Source: Byssochlamys sp. IMV 00236
Lineage: Eukaryota; Ascomycota; Eurotiomycetes; Eurotiales; Thermoascaceae
Length of the DNA: 64,000 nt
Assembly (NCBI GenBank): GCA_001931875.2
Contig: MSJH02000698.1
Span: 124,001 to 188,000, forward strand
Direction: 5' to 3'
Of this stretch, positions 32,801 through 43,448 are shown one piece after another (within the stretch, counting starts at the first letter, position 1; every line of letters starts with the position of its first letter). A program made the position numbers and the translations under genes. Under the pieces are notes generated by a model. It was not told the DNA's origin. It worked only from the letters and a program-made list of their open reading frames with translations, and did no database searches.

Positions 32801-34115
32801 ATCCCTATGTCGTATTGACCGACGAGTATCAAAAGCGCATAGCAAAAACACGCATCATATACAACAATCTCAACCCCAGGTGGGATGACACTGTCGATAT
32901 CACGACGAAGGGCCCACTGAACATAATTGCAACCCTATGGGACTGGGATGCAGTTGGCGACCATGATTACGTTGGCCGAACGTCTCTCAAATTAGACCCA
33001 GCGCATTTTAGTGACTTTATGCCGCGGGAGTACTGGCTCGACTTGGATACTCAAGGAAGGCTTCTTCTGCGTGTGAGCATGGAGGGTGAGAGAGACGACA
33101 TACAGTTCTATTTCGGGAAAGCATTCAGAACCTTGAAGCGTACAGAAAGGGATATGACTCGCAAGATTACCGAGAAGGTCAGTTGACACTGTACGATCTG
33201 ACACGGCGCGTTTTGCTAACCACAGCACAGCTTTCTGCATACATCGGACACTGTCTTTCTCGCCGTGCTCTAAAGGCACTGCTGTCCCGAGGACTGAGTA
33301 TTTCTACCGTATCAAGCTTCCTCAATCGAAACCGCACTCAGTCGACCGTCACGCCTACCCAAGAGGAAGTGGAGAATGCACTGAGCCCGCTGTTCACCTA
33401 CTTTAATGATAACTTCGCCATCATGAACAAAACATTGACCCCCGAGGCTATGCGGATGGTCATGGCGCGACTGTGGAAGGAAGTCCTCGCTACAATCGAG
33501 AGTCTGCTTGTGCCCCCGCTCTCTGATAAACCGTCGCACCAGAGACCGTTGACGATGCAAGAAGTCGATATTGTGTCGCGCTGGTTAGTGCTGCTCCTTG
33601 AATTCTTCCATGCCGTTGACGACGAAACTGGCGAAGCGAACGGTGTACCAATGGACATCTTGAAATCACCCAAATACCACGAGATCCAGACTCTCAACTT
33701 CTTCTACTTCGAGCCGACTGAGAACCTCATCCGTACTTCGGAGCGTATGGCTTCAGCGACTGTTTCGCGCCAGCACGGAAACAAGAACCGTCAATCTGCA
33801 CCTCCACAGGTGGGCGGATCGCTCGGTCTGTTCGGCATGCCGAATTCAAGACGCGCCAAGAGTATTCTGCTCTCGCGGAACCTGGGTACGATGAAGAAGG
33901 CGAAAGAGGAGAAACGCCGCGAGGCTCAAGCGGAGCCCAACGACGACATGATCCTTCGAATCCTCCGCATGCGCCCAGAAGCAGCCGGTTACCTCCGGGA
34001 TCGTAGCCGGCAAAAGGAGCGACTTGCTGCTGCAGCAGCGGCAGACGCTATAGTGAAGCAGAGTTTGATGGCAGGAACTGGTGGGAGAATGACCGGGATG
34101 CTCGGACGAAGATGA
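29811..34115 (+). CDS. Munc13-like MUN/C2 protein (fission yeast Ync13 type)
   Basis: Large protein of 1378 aa related to the fungal UNC-13/Munc13 group; in fission yeast Ync13 acts at the plasma membrane in exocytosis, endocytosis and septum integrity. Exons 29811-32008, 32071-32539, 32593-33177, 33231-34115; introns 62, 53 and 53 nt. The first intron joins ENLPG to QSFPFHVEDLLADFVWRW, and the second joins FQFLPE to SLVKLNSIEYALTQLDKL, both typical of the MUN (MHD1) region. A C2 domain starts near residue 935 (FTIKIVEAEDLKACDINGSS, then DPYVVL) with acidic residues placed for Ca2+ or lipid binding. A second MHD-like region lies within the last ~280 residues, followed by a basic, disordered tail. 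The N-terminus is Ser/Arg-rich. The start is the first ATG. Confidence 0.88.
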
Positions 34116-34888
34116 AGATGAACTTGAGAGATCGTACAAGTACATCTAACATACATCCTCCAACATATCTCGAGAACACCAGCACCTTCGACATTCTACA
34201 CTCAGACCCATGTCGCTCAACCTGACCCACCACTTAATTTCCATGACCTTTCATGAATACATCTCACATCTCTCTCTCTCTCTCGCATGTCCCTTTCACG
34301 ATTCCCTTGTCTGATGTTCCTTTCTGATTCCGCTAGATTGAGCGTTGACGTCGGCAGCACACATACATGCATCATGGTTCGAGTTTGTTTCCTTGTGCTG
34401 GTGTCTGGATTTCAGAAGTGTCTCCTACTGCAATATTCCCCTCGCATATGATTCTAGTTTGGTTTATTAATGCGTAAATAACATGCTTTTCTTCACTTTG
34501 TAACAGAGTGTCTCTATGTAAGGAGAACTTATCCACGTAAATAGTTAAGCTAGTCCGTACTGTACTGTATTGTTCTATAATATAATACTATACATAGTCT
34601 TGTAGTCCCTGCAGGCTAAACCCAACGCTGTTGTATGAAACAGTATCTTATATACTTAAGTTAGTTCAGCCAAAATAGAATGCAAGTACGTAACAGCAAC
34701 GAGACGAATCTCTCTCTCGTAGTTTTATTTAACCTACATGACCAACCCAAACAACATATTTTCAATTCATATCAAGATTCTTCATTTCATTCATATTTTA
34801 TATAAGCATAGTATAGTATAGTTAAAACGGGAGTCCCGTTAACTACCTAACTAACTAACTGACCATTAGTGAGGGTTTTGCTATCCAT
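34116..34888. other. Intergenic between convergent genes
   Basis: 3' flanks of the Munc13-like gene and the RidA gene. It contains a CT microsatellite at about 34267-34284 and AT-rich sequence near 34550-34690. No coding was seen. Confidence 0.5.
34267..34284. repeat. (TC)n microsatellite
   Basis: Short CT tract in the 3' flank of the Munc13-like gene. Confidence 0.85.
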
Positions 34889-35871
34889 CTACTGCAGAGC
34901 AATAGCCTCAATCTCAACAGGCACACCCTTCGGCAGCTGCGCAACAGCAACACAGCTACGAGCGGGCTTGTGAGTGAAGTACTTTTCGTACGTGGCGTTC
35001 ATCTCAGCGAAGTTGGCCATATCGGTCAGGAAGACCTGTTTTCCGTTAGAAACAAAACATTATGATCAGCATGAGTCGAGTCGTCCCGTCGGGGGTTCAC
35101 CAAGAAAGGGAGGGAAAGAAATATATATATATATATATATATGCAAGAAGGGGTTGTTATTGACATACATTGATCTTAACAATCTTCGAAATGCTCGAAC
35201 CGGCAGCTTCGAGAACAGCAGCAATGTTCTTGCAGCACACCTCGGTCTTCTCGCCGATAGTGCCCTCGACCAGGTTTCCAGAGGCGTCAGCGGGGATCTG
35301 GCCAGAGACGAAGACCTGGCCGTTGGCCTTTATGGCCTGGGACTGTTGAGGAGTATTAGTTTGGAGGATCAATGGCGTGTTTTGACGGGGGGTGATAGGT
35401 ATGTATGTGATGTGGGATGTGTCCGTCGGAGATTTCTGGAGTGGGCGGTGATAAGGGAAGGAGATGAATAGGTATAAGGGAAGGTCAATGACGTACGTAA
35501 GGTCCCGCAGCTAGATTTGAGAATCGAGACAGTCAGTTAATTGATACTTTGATATAATCATGGCATGGAATAGAGCTGTAGGGGGGGGATGGCAGTAGCT
35601 CAGCGAGGCTAGCTAGCTAGCGATCCATCTACCCCTCACAGTCGGACATTCTGATACAGATCCAGATGCAGATCTTGGATCAAGATATAAGAAGAGCAGC
35701 AGACGAAAGACAATACTCACGAGGGCAGGCATCCTTGGTGAAAACAGGGGTCATTTCAGCAGCCATTGCTTTGGTGGAAGTCGAGAGGGGCGAAGACGCA
35801 GATCGAAGAGGAGCAGACAGAGAGCTAAGATGCTGGGAAGTGAGACTCAATCTGGCAGCGCTTCTGAGCAT
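34889..35871 (-). CDS. mmf1: RidA/Mmf1 family protein, mitochondrial enamine deaminase
   Basis: RidA (YjgF/UK114) proteins hydrolyse reactive 2-aminoacrylate-type imines formed by PLP enzymes; yeast Mmf1 does this in mitochondria. Four exons code 161 aa: 35721-35871, 35497-35510 (14 nt), 35169-35342, 34889-35035, with introns 210, 154 and 133 nt. Joining them gives [20 protein letters not shown], the conserved N-terminal family motif, then [25 protein letters not shown] and the C-terminal signature [20 protein letters not shown], whose Arg is the catalytic/binding residue. The first ~36 residues ([15 protein letters not shown]...) are basic and Ser-rich, a clear presequence. A second in-frame Met (MAAEMTPVF) at about residue 36 would give a cytosolic form. 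The third intron carries an AT microsatellite. Confidence 0.93.
35120..35142. repeat. (AT)n microsatellite in RidA intron 3
   Basis: About eleven AT units inside the intron 35036-35168. Confidence 0.9.
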
Positions 35872-36284
35872 GAGTCAATTGGAAGTGGGTGTTTAGTTTT
35901 CAAAAAGAAATCCAAGGGAGAAAAGTGGAGGCCTTTTGGAGTATCTCGTTAGTTGGTGAGTTGAGGGGAAACTGACTGACTGACTGGACTTTCCCGCTTT
36001 GGCCCGCGTTCGGAGGCGGAAAACTTGCCCGTCAACCCCGCCGAGGGGTAGAAGAAGTATTTCAGAGTACTACTGGGATACTAGGTAAATGATGACAGAG
36101 GATATGTATATACATCACTTGTAAAATACGATAATAGAATGTTAATTAGACAGTCCTATGGTATTATATACACGCTAAACACGATCGTTCTCTCATGAGG
36201 GCATTAAGGTATCATCAAAACAAAGAATTCGCCAGCGAACACGTTCACGACTACAGAGTACACACCTCACGTCCGAAGGCTAGC
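35872..36284. other. Intergenic, promoter of the RidA gene
   Basis: About 410 bases between the RidA start and the 3' end of the next minus-strand gene. AT-rich in the middle. No motif can be named with confidence. Confidence 0.45.
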
Positions 36285-38040
36285 TCATTTCGAGCCACCA
36301 GGGTTGCCCAGCTGCTGCATCAATGCAATGGTCTGTTCAGCGGAGTAACCGAAGAAGACTGGGCCATTAAAGACCATCTGCGCCGGAGCAGGAGAGGTTG
36401 ACCGCATCATGTCTGGAGTGACGGTATGAGGACCGGTGGCCGGGTCTTCAGGAGCCGCAGTCTTCTCATTCAGTGTCGGCTCCTGCAGTCGCGATGCGCC
36501 TTCACTGGGTGCGGCCGCGTCTTGCTTGGGGATATGGAATGGACAACGACCCGCGGGCCGCCCTGGCGTTCCATTCGGGGCCGCTGATGCAAAAGAAGGG
36601 TTGGCTAGGGTACTTTCGACCTGTCCTTTGGAGGCAAAACCCTTGTCACTGGGTTCTGGAACCGTGGCAGACGGAGACTGAATAGCGCTGGGAGGAGTCG
36701 GGTGCGATAGTGGAACAGGAATACCCCAGGGTCTGCTGGGCGATTCACCAACTCTGACCTCGCGGAGTGGTCTTTCGAACCGGCCAGTTCTGTCATCGTC
36801 GTCATCCGCACGACTCTCCTCCTCGACAGGGGTGAGGGTAGGAGGCCGTCCTGATTTCGAACTGACATCTTCCGCCCATCGTTCAACGCGCTCCGCCGAG
36901 GCCGAGCTGGAGCCCTGCCCGCTGGTTCTGCTTTGACCTGGAAGGAAGACCTGGTGCTTTACTCCAAGGCCCTGAATCATGTTGACCAGGCTACCGTACT
37001 TTGCGTCTAATTGTCGTATACTCTGAGAATCCCTCTGATATCGCCGTATGCAGACTGCATGACTTCTGGGTATCTCATGTTTATGGTTTTCGAAATACTG
37101 GGCAACCTCCTCGGGGGAGTGTTGGTCAAGGTATCTTATAGGGCATCGAGCCGCAGATGACCTTGCCGACGCAGTTGGGCTGGACACCTTATCCTGACTG
37201 CGTTCAAGTTTTATTGGATCTAAGGCTTCATCATTTCCACACACATCACCGTTGGGTCCCTTGGAGGGATTAGATGTTCCAGTAATGGAGACTGGTTTTT
37301 CGTTTGGTTTCGCAAACGGACACCGTAGGGTACCCTGGACGCCATTGGTGGTGAAGTCCTTCTCTAAAGCTGAAGATCTCCTTGCTGAGGCAGCAATGAG
37401 ACATGGATTGGACCGGACGCGCAGGCCACTGTCACTGTCCTCCTGTTGCAGCACCCACTCGAAGCTTTCCCATCCTTGCTTGATGGCTTCGAGGGCACGG
37501 TCGTCAACCTTTCCAGATTGTTGCAAAGTGTGGACCATGTCCTGGATGGTCTGTGGTCCTTCAGGGGAAGCCGCATCACCATGGACGATCTTGTTAGCGA
37601 CAGCATTTTCATCTTCACTTGGTCCCCCGGGGAGTCGATTCGCTAGCTTCAGATACTGTACGACCGCGCTGTCAGTGATGCCCGTGGCAAGAATGACACG
37701 TGAAAACAAGGAGGTGATAGGAATGTCTCATCGGATAATACATGTTAAACCGTCATCGCCGCAAATGCGACTCCCGATCTAGAGCTAATCGGATTTTCTC
37801 GTCATTTGAGACAGGTGGATGGGGACAGGGGGGTAGGTGATGATTCATGAAGGATGTGATGGATGATTAAGGCTTGCAAGGGTTCCTTACCTCTTCGTGG
37901 GAATACTTCAGTCGACGCTGGAGCTCCTGCTCCTTGCAGCTGAGAATCTGGACCGTCACCAGGAGAGCATCGAATCCCCTGGCCAAGGTCTGTAAGTGAC
38001 TGTCCTGGTCCGTATGCTCGATCACACGGCCTGGAGACAT
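36285..38040 (-). CDS. Conserved fungal protein with three Arg-Cys-Pro motifs, function unknown
   Basis: Two exons, 37891-38040 and 36285-37655, intron 37656-37890 (235 nt, phase 0); 506 aa. Exon 1 (MSPGRVIEHTDQDSHLQTLA...) contains a probable helix or coiled coil (ILSCKEQELQRRLKYSHEE) that continues across the splice into YLKLANRLPGG. The most ordered part lies around residues 215-280: RCPIRYLDQHSPEEVAQYFE, then EIPRSHAVCIRRYQ and YGSLVNMIQGLG. Cys-Pro motifs recur: RCPFAKP near 162, RCPIRYL near 220 and RCPFHIP near 423. The rest is Ser/Pro-rich and disordered, with an acidic DDDDDR patch. I recognise no named domain; it looks like a conserved Eurotiales protein. No signal peptide or membrane helix. 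Confidence 0.75.
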
Positions 38041-39844
38041 GGTTATGGAGAGAGATCCTCTTTCCTATATTAGCCTGACTATCTTGGTTTCTCTGCAAGC
38101 GGCTCATCTGCCTGACGCAGAGAGGACGGGTCTAAGACCAAGACCGCGACGGGAAAAAGAAGAGAAGAGAAAAAAGAGAGCTATTTTTCCAGCTTGCTGC
38201 CTTTTTCAAGGTCGTTCGAAGAGCCGAGTTGATGCTAACTTAAGCGAGATGGCCCGTGCTGACAAACCGAGGAGATTGACCGTCTTATATAAGCACGTCG
38301 GATCCAGGAATCTCCGAAGTCGGGATTTGATCACGCCTGCTGCCTATCTATGTATAGTAGTATAGATCAATAGTTTCAATAATACAGATCTCGATTGCGC
38401 GAGTTTCTCCACCGTCGAAAGAGGCAGTGGACACGAGGGCGATCCCATGTATATATAGCCGTCCACTGGTCGTGTTTTCACATGGTGGGATAAAGTCCAA
38501 TTGGGAAATATCGTGAGATACTCCGTATTTTCGTATGCGTATGAAGCACGCAGGTTGCAATATCAAACCGTTCTATTTCCAAGTACTCCTGTTTGGGGAT
38601 CATCTGCAGGCAACAGGACGGTGGGGATAAGTTAATAATAATAATCCCGGGAGGGTCGTAAGTTGCCAACTATCTAGTAGGTGGGACGCTTGTTGGCACT
38701 CGTTGATCGATGTGGGAGCAGCGGCATACTTACGGCTCAACGGTGCATTACGGACAGAAATTGATTGCATACTCTTAAGCCCGTAGCCACTTTGTGTGTT
38801 GAAAGTCGACATGCGATGTGTATCGAAACCTGAGGCACCCATATTCACATGGATATCTATCTCTTCACAGTCAGCTTGTAACAGTTAATTATATCCTCAT
38901 CTAGTAGTAATTAATAGGTGGTACAACGTTCCGATCGAACAGGATGCAGCTCTAGCTCAAAGTCAGTTTGATCCCTGATTGCAGTAACTGCATTCACCTA
39001 CCTAGTTTCCGTCTGCGCTGGTGCTGATGTATACCACCCCTCTGGCTTAACCATCAGATGTTATTATTGGGCTGCAACGAGTCAGCGACACTAAACTCCT
39101 CCATCCGCCTTAGGCATATCGATCGAAGCCACAGGCGGGACTTTGGACACGCTTAAATGACCGGGCCAAAAGTCCTGCGCTGCGATCCATGCTCCTCGAT
39201 GCGTTATTCGCACCGTACCCGTAGGCATTGATCCCATTGATACCCCCCCGCCATGGCTCCCTACCCCTCCTTCAACACGGCCAGACCGGATCTCTGGCAG
39301 AAGCTCGACTGCGCTGGGAAGGATTCTAGACTCGGGGCTAGAGAAATAGATTCCGGCGAGCTGTAGGACGACGGAGTAACAGGGCCGATAAGTTGCTGCC
39401 ACGGGCCGGCCAACGGTACAGATACCGTCTGATACGCGCACGGAGGCATCCACCAGAGGCAAAGGAGCAGCAAGAAACAGGCTGATTTGTGTATAACGAG
39501 AGTGATCGACAAGACCGATGAGCAGTCAGCCACCGGTGCTTCGTCCTGGGTTTCGCCGGGCTGAAGCTGGTGGACATGGCGTGCTTGCGGTGTGATGGTA
39601 AGTATGTATGTATGGTATCGTCGGTAACTTATCGAACTTTTTTTCTTCTTCCACCCCTCTTCTCCAACTCCTTCAGCTCTTTTTGACGATTTCCCCCCCT
39701 GCAGTCGACTCGTCACGAAACGAAAAGGTCCGTTACAGACGTCGTATCTTTATCGCCTCTCGCTTTACTTTATTTTTATCTATTCTCCCATCCTCCTCCT
39801 CTCTCTCTCTCTCCCTTTTTCTCTTCTTCTTCTTCTTCTTCACC
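38041..39844. promoter_or_regulatory. Divergent intergenic region upstream of the RCP protein and APRT genes
   Basis: About 1.8 kb between divergent starts. The APRT side ends in a strongly pyrimidine-rich tract (about 39631-39844, with CT and CTT runs) directly before the ATG, typical of highly expressed fungal genes. One TACTCCGTA motif lies at 38519-38527. No coding was recognised between. Confidence 0.5.
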
Positions 39845-40574
39845 ATGTCTGCCACCTCCCAACATCCTCCCCCCGGTAAACCAGATGCCACCACCACCCA
39901 GGTCCGACAGTCCCCCACCCATCCCTCCCGCACCGCCGAACTCGCCAGTCTTAAAGTAAGACTGCGCAATGCGCTGCGCCAGTTTCCCGACTTCCCCTCC
40001 CCGGGCATCCTGTTCGAGGATATCATGCCCATCTTCGCGGACCCCACCCTGCACGAGGCTCTGACCCGATGCCTGGAGCTGCACATCATCGAGACCTACG
40101 GCGAGGACCAGAAACCCGACGTGATTGTCGGTCTGGAGGCCAGAGGCTTCCTCTTCGGCCCCAGCCTGGCCCTGAGAATCGGTGCCGGCTTCGTCCCGGT
40201 GCGCAAGCAGGGCAAGCTGCCCGGTCCGTGTGAGACGGAGACCTACCAGAAGGAGTATGGCCAGGACCACTTCCAGATGCAGTCGGGTGCTGTGAAGCCG
40301 GGCCAGAGAGTGCTGGTGGTGGACGATATCATTGCGACGGGTACGATCGGACCATAACCCCCGCATATCTGGATAGACCAAAGAAAAAGAAAACCAAACT
40401 AACATTGTTCGTTCTGCAGGTGGATCCGCATATGCCGCCGGAAATCTCGTCAAGAAGATGGGCGCTACCCTCCTAGGCTTTGTGTTCATCATGGAGCTGG
40501 ACTTCCTCAAGGGAAGGGAGAAGCTCCCGGCACCGGTCTACACCCTTCTCACCGGGCAGGAGAGCAAGGTGTGA
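39845..40574 (+). CDS. apt1: Adenine phosphoribosyltransferase
   Basis: Purine salvage enzyme converting adenine and PRPP to AMP in the cytosol, 216 aa. Exons 39845-40340 and 40420-40574; intron 40341-40419 (79 nt, phase 1). Conserved parts: [49 protein letters not shown], and the PRPP-binding loop [14 protein letters not shown], which is itself split by the intron between the two glycines. The ATG at 39845 sits in a good context (CACCATGTC) at the end of a pyrimidine tract; open frame continues upstream but would encode Leu/Ser/Phe-rich low-complexity sequence, so it was rejected. The N-terminal ~30 residues are a Pro/Thr-rich extension. Confidence 0.95.
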
Positions 40575-41702
40575 TTCTTTCGTTTCGACTCCCAATTAAT
40601 TCGAAAGAACCGGTCTCTTTTGTCTGTGTCCACTCTTCGAACTAGTGGTCCGCAAAATCCCGCCCACCATAGAATCTTTGTTGCCTCGCGGCGTCTGATA
40701 TTCTTGCTTATTGAAAACACGCTCAAAAAGCAGCAACCTGAACAGAATATTGCTGAGTTGGCTGTGCGGCGGTCCAGAAAACTACAGTGGCAGGTTGCCT
40801 CTGTGCATGACGATATCCAGGGGACGACCTGCAGAGTACGCCACGGTCTGGCTGATACTATTATCTGACCTTTTTGGATGGGTCAAACGACGACCATCCT
40901 TGCTAGATACTCTGTCTCGCTCTGCGGGCATAATGAGTATAATGAATCTATAGAAAACAAAATAAACCTAAAAAGTATACCCAGCGCCTAGCTGCATAGT
41001 TATTGCCAATCGATTTGCTCAGTATCAGTGCTGGAGTCCATCCCCACCTACATTACGGTAGACTAGAGAATATACACGATTGTAGAACGCAAAATATACC
41101 AGCTACTTTATCGAGGACTCCATTGTCTACTATCTAAAGAAAAGGATATGTAATTTATATCCTTTTGTGTATACATACAAGAAGCGACAAAACGACTGCC
41201 TTGCGTTACATGTAGACTTACCTCGGGTGTTAACTGTTAACAAGAGTTTCGATGATAATATGAAATTGGCATTGATGGATAAATCCTATGGTAGGTCTGC
41301 TGTCTCAACTGCCAATAGCAGGCGAATGGCCGACAACATAAGTCTAAAGTGGCGTAGATAGTGTGAGGACACCGCATTAAAGACAGCAGACAAAGTAACT
41401 AATTCTCTCCACCGATCCTCTGCGATCAGATCGCTCTTCAGTACGGCTGAACCTTCCATCTCCAAAAGAAGTAAAGTAGATAGAGGGCATTTTGGACCCC
41501 ACGATGGTATTATTCACGACCACGTAGTTAGCTAGCGCAGGTTTGTTTAACTAGTTGCTTACTTACTTTAAGGAAATGATCTTACTATATCATTATTGCA
41601 CGAAGCTGAGCTGCGCCTCTTTCGGCTCAAATATTTTACATCAAAGACCCTGCCCTCTTGAGCTAACATATCTCCCCATCCTTTTATATCTCTTCCCCAA
41701 AT
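40575..41702. other. Intergenic region, tandem genes
   Basis: About 1.1 kb between APRT and the next plus-strand gene. Short open frames only; AT content rises toward the right. No feature can be named. Confidence 0.45.
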
Positions 41703-42791
41703 ATGACTCCAAATAACACAACAACAACAACCAAATTCACCGGTGACTCAGACACATACGGCCTCGGCGTCCGTCTCGGCATCTACCTCCAATGGCTCGC
41801 AACATTCCTAGCCACAACAATACGAACACGAAGCGCACGAACAATACGCACCTCAAACACCATTTTCCTAATTGCCAACTTCGCAGGCTTACTCCTCTTC
41901 ACATTCCACCGACCCCAAGTATACGCTATAGAACCCCTAATCGTCTTATTCATTGTCTTCGGCGCCGCATGGCCGTTTATTCTACTTGCCATCCAAATAA
42001 AAAGCGGTATTAACGAAGCGATTCTTCGTGTGGTTATTTATACCGCTATGATGGGGTATATTATGTGGTATTTCTGGTCGGGGATGGATGTGATGATTCG
42101 GCCTCTGCCTCCTCCTGGGTCTGGATTCGGTCAAACTGCATTCTTCTTCGCCAAAGTCGATCTATTTGGCTGGTTCCGCACGCTAGGAAAAGTATTTGCG
42201 GTTTTGGGCTCAGTTGTGTTTCTGGTAATATGGATATTTCATATTCCGGATCTTCTCTGGGCGAGATATCCTATACTGAATAAAGTATGGAAGAGAAAGA
42301 ATAAGACGCCTGTGGGTGATGATGAGGAGGAGGACGATGGATATCTCAGCAAGGCCATCATGATCAAAGAAACCATCGATACAGCATTTCGAGTTTTATT
42401 CGGCGGTATCGGCCTTATAAATTTGATTTTGATGATTGTCGGGGCAGAGATGATGATTGCTTGGAATCAAATCCAAGGTGTCAATCGGTTGGATTCGACA
42501 GGACAGCTTATTCCGGCCTTTTTGGGTTTGGTGCTTCTAGTAACGACGGTTTGGGAAACGATAGAAAATACAAAGGAAGCGGGACCAAAGGAGAAGGAAA
42601 GGAGACAAAGGAGGAAGGAAGCGATGGAAAAGAAGCGGGAAGCAAGACAAAAGAAGATGGAATCTCTATCTCGTGATAATCATGATTCCAGTCGGGTTGA
42701 TCTTGAGAATCCCACCTCTAATGTGGCTCCCAAACGTACAGAGGAAGTGCTTTTAGAGATGGGGCCTGTTTCTGTCCGTTTGGAGAGTTGA
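41703..42791 (+). CDS. Fungal multi-spanning membrane protein, function unknown
   Basis: Single exon, 362 aa. The N-terminus is a short Asn/Thr tract (NNTTTTT) followed by YGLGVRLGIYLQWLATFLAT. Hydrophobic helices can be seen near residues 24-40, 51-67, 78-98, 106-122, 158-178 (VFAVLGSVVFLVIWIF), 225-250 (VLFGGIGLINLILMIVGAEM) and 265-285 (LIPAFLGLVLLVTTVWETI), giving about six or seven spans. A charged loop holds DDEEEDDGY, and the tail is a very basic/acidic coiled segment (KEKERRQRRKEAMEKKREAR). I recognise this as a type of lineage-specific fungal membrane protein with YGLGVRLG and QLIPAFLG motifs, but know no function. The first ATG was used. Confidence 0.75.
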   Translation: MTPNNTTTTTKFTGDSDTYGLGVRLGIYLQWLATFLATTIRTRSARTIRTSNTIFLIANFAGLLLFTFHRPQVYAIEPLIVLFIVFGAAWPFILLAIQIKSGINEAILRVVIYTAMMGYIMWYFWSGMDVMIRPLPPPGSGFGQTAFFFAKVDLFGWFRTLGKVFAVLGSVVFLVIWIFHIPDLLWARYPILNKVWKRKNKTPVGDDEEEDDGYLSKAIMIKETIDTAFRVLFGGIGLINLILMIVGAEMMIAWNQIQGVNRLDSTGQLIPAFLGLVLLVTTVWETIENTKEAGPKEKERRQRRKEAMEKKREARQKKMESLSRDNHDSSRVDLENPTSNVAPKRTEEVLLEMGPVSVRLES

Positions 42792-43448
42792 CAATATCTA
42801 CACGAGGAGTCACATTTAAGAATTCAACAATAACTATACATATACAATCGGTGACCCTGGTGCTCAAGTGATCTAGGAATGAAGAAAGTGTTCATGGTCT
42901 GGATCATCGATTCATTTCACAAATTGCTTCCCAGCACCACTCCGGAACAGTATATCTAGAAATAGATGTTCTGTCACCAACATACGTCGCTTCCACAGGC
43001 GCTACTGAACAATTCTTGAGCGAAACACCATCCAACGCACTCGCTTGAAAGGCTGCGCATGCATTCACTGCTCGACACCCAACATACCCTTCATATATCG
43101 ACCTGGCCAGAAATTCCATCAAGAGTCTCCCGCTGCGAAGATGGGTTATTTGGATCCAGGCATGAGAGCGTGCTTAGAATAAGAGCACGCTTGGTTCAAT
43201 GTTCAGGAAGAATGTCACGAAACAGTCCATGATAGGTTGGGGCTAACATAAACATGTTGGTTTTTTGTTTACCCGATTGTTTTTGGTCTATAATGTCAGG
43301 TGTAAGATGTATATAATCACGTGACTCCGTAATGCATGAAAGATCTCTCTATCAACAAACCTTCTCTAGAATCGCTTCATGTACTGTGGAAAAGGAAAGA
43401 ACAAAAGAGGACGTGAAACCCTTATATATAAGTGCGAACATTTGTCAT
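42792..43448. other. Intergenic between convergent genes
   Basis: 3' flanks of the membrane protein and the EDEM gene. It contains an 8-bp hairpin at 43167-43191. No coding was recognised. Confidence 0.5.
43167..43191. repeat. Perfect 8-bp inverted repeat, 9-nt loop
   Basis: Arms AGCGTGCT (43167-43174) and AGCACGCT (43184-43191). It lies between convergent genes, about 375 bases past the membrane-protein stop. Confidence 0.85.

Noticed and set aside
39608..39844. Upstream extension of the APRT frame
   Set aside because: It encodes Leu/Ser/Phe low complexity from a pyrimidine tract; the ATG at 39845 matches family length and context.
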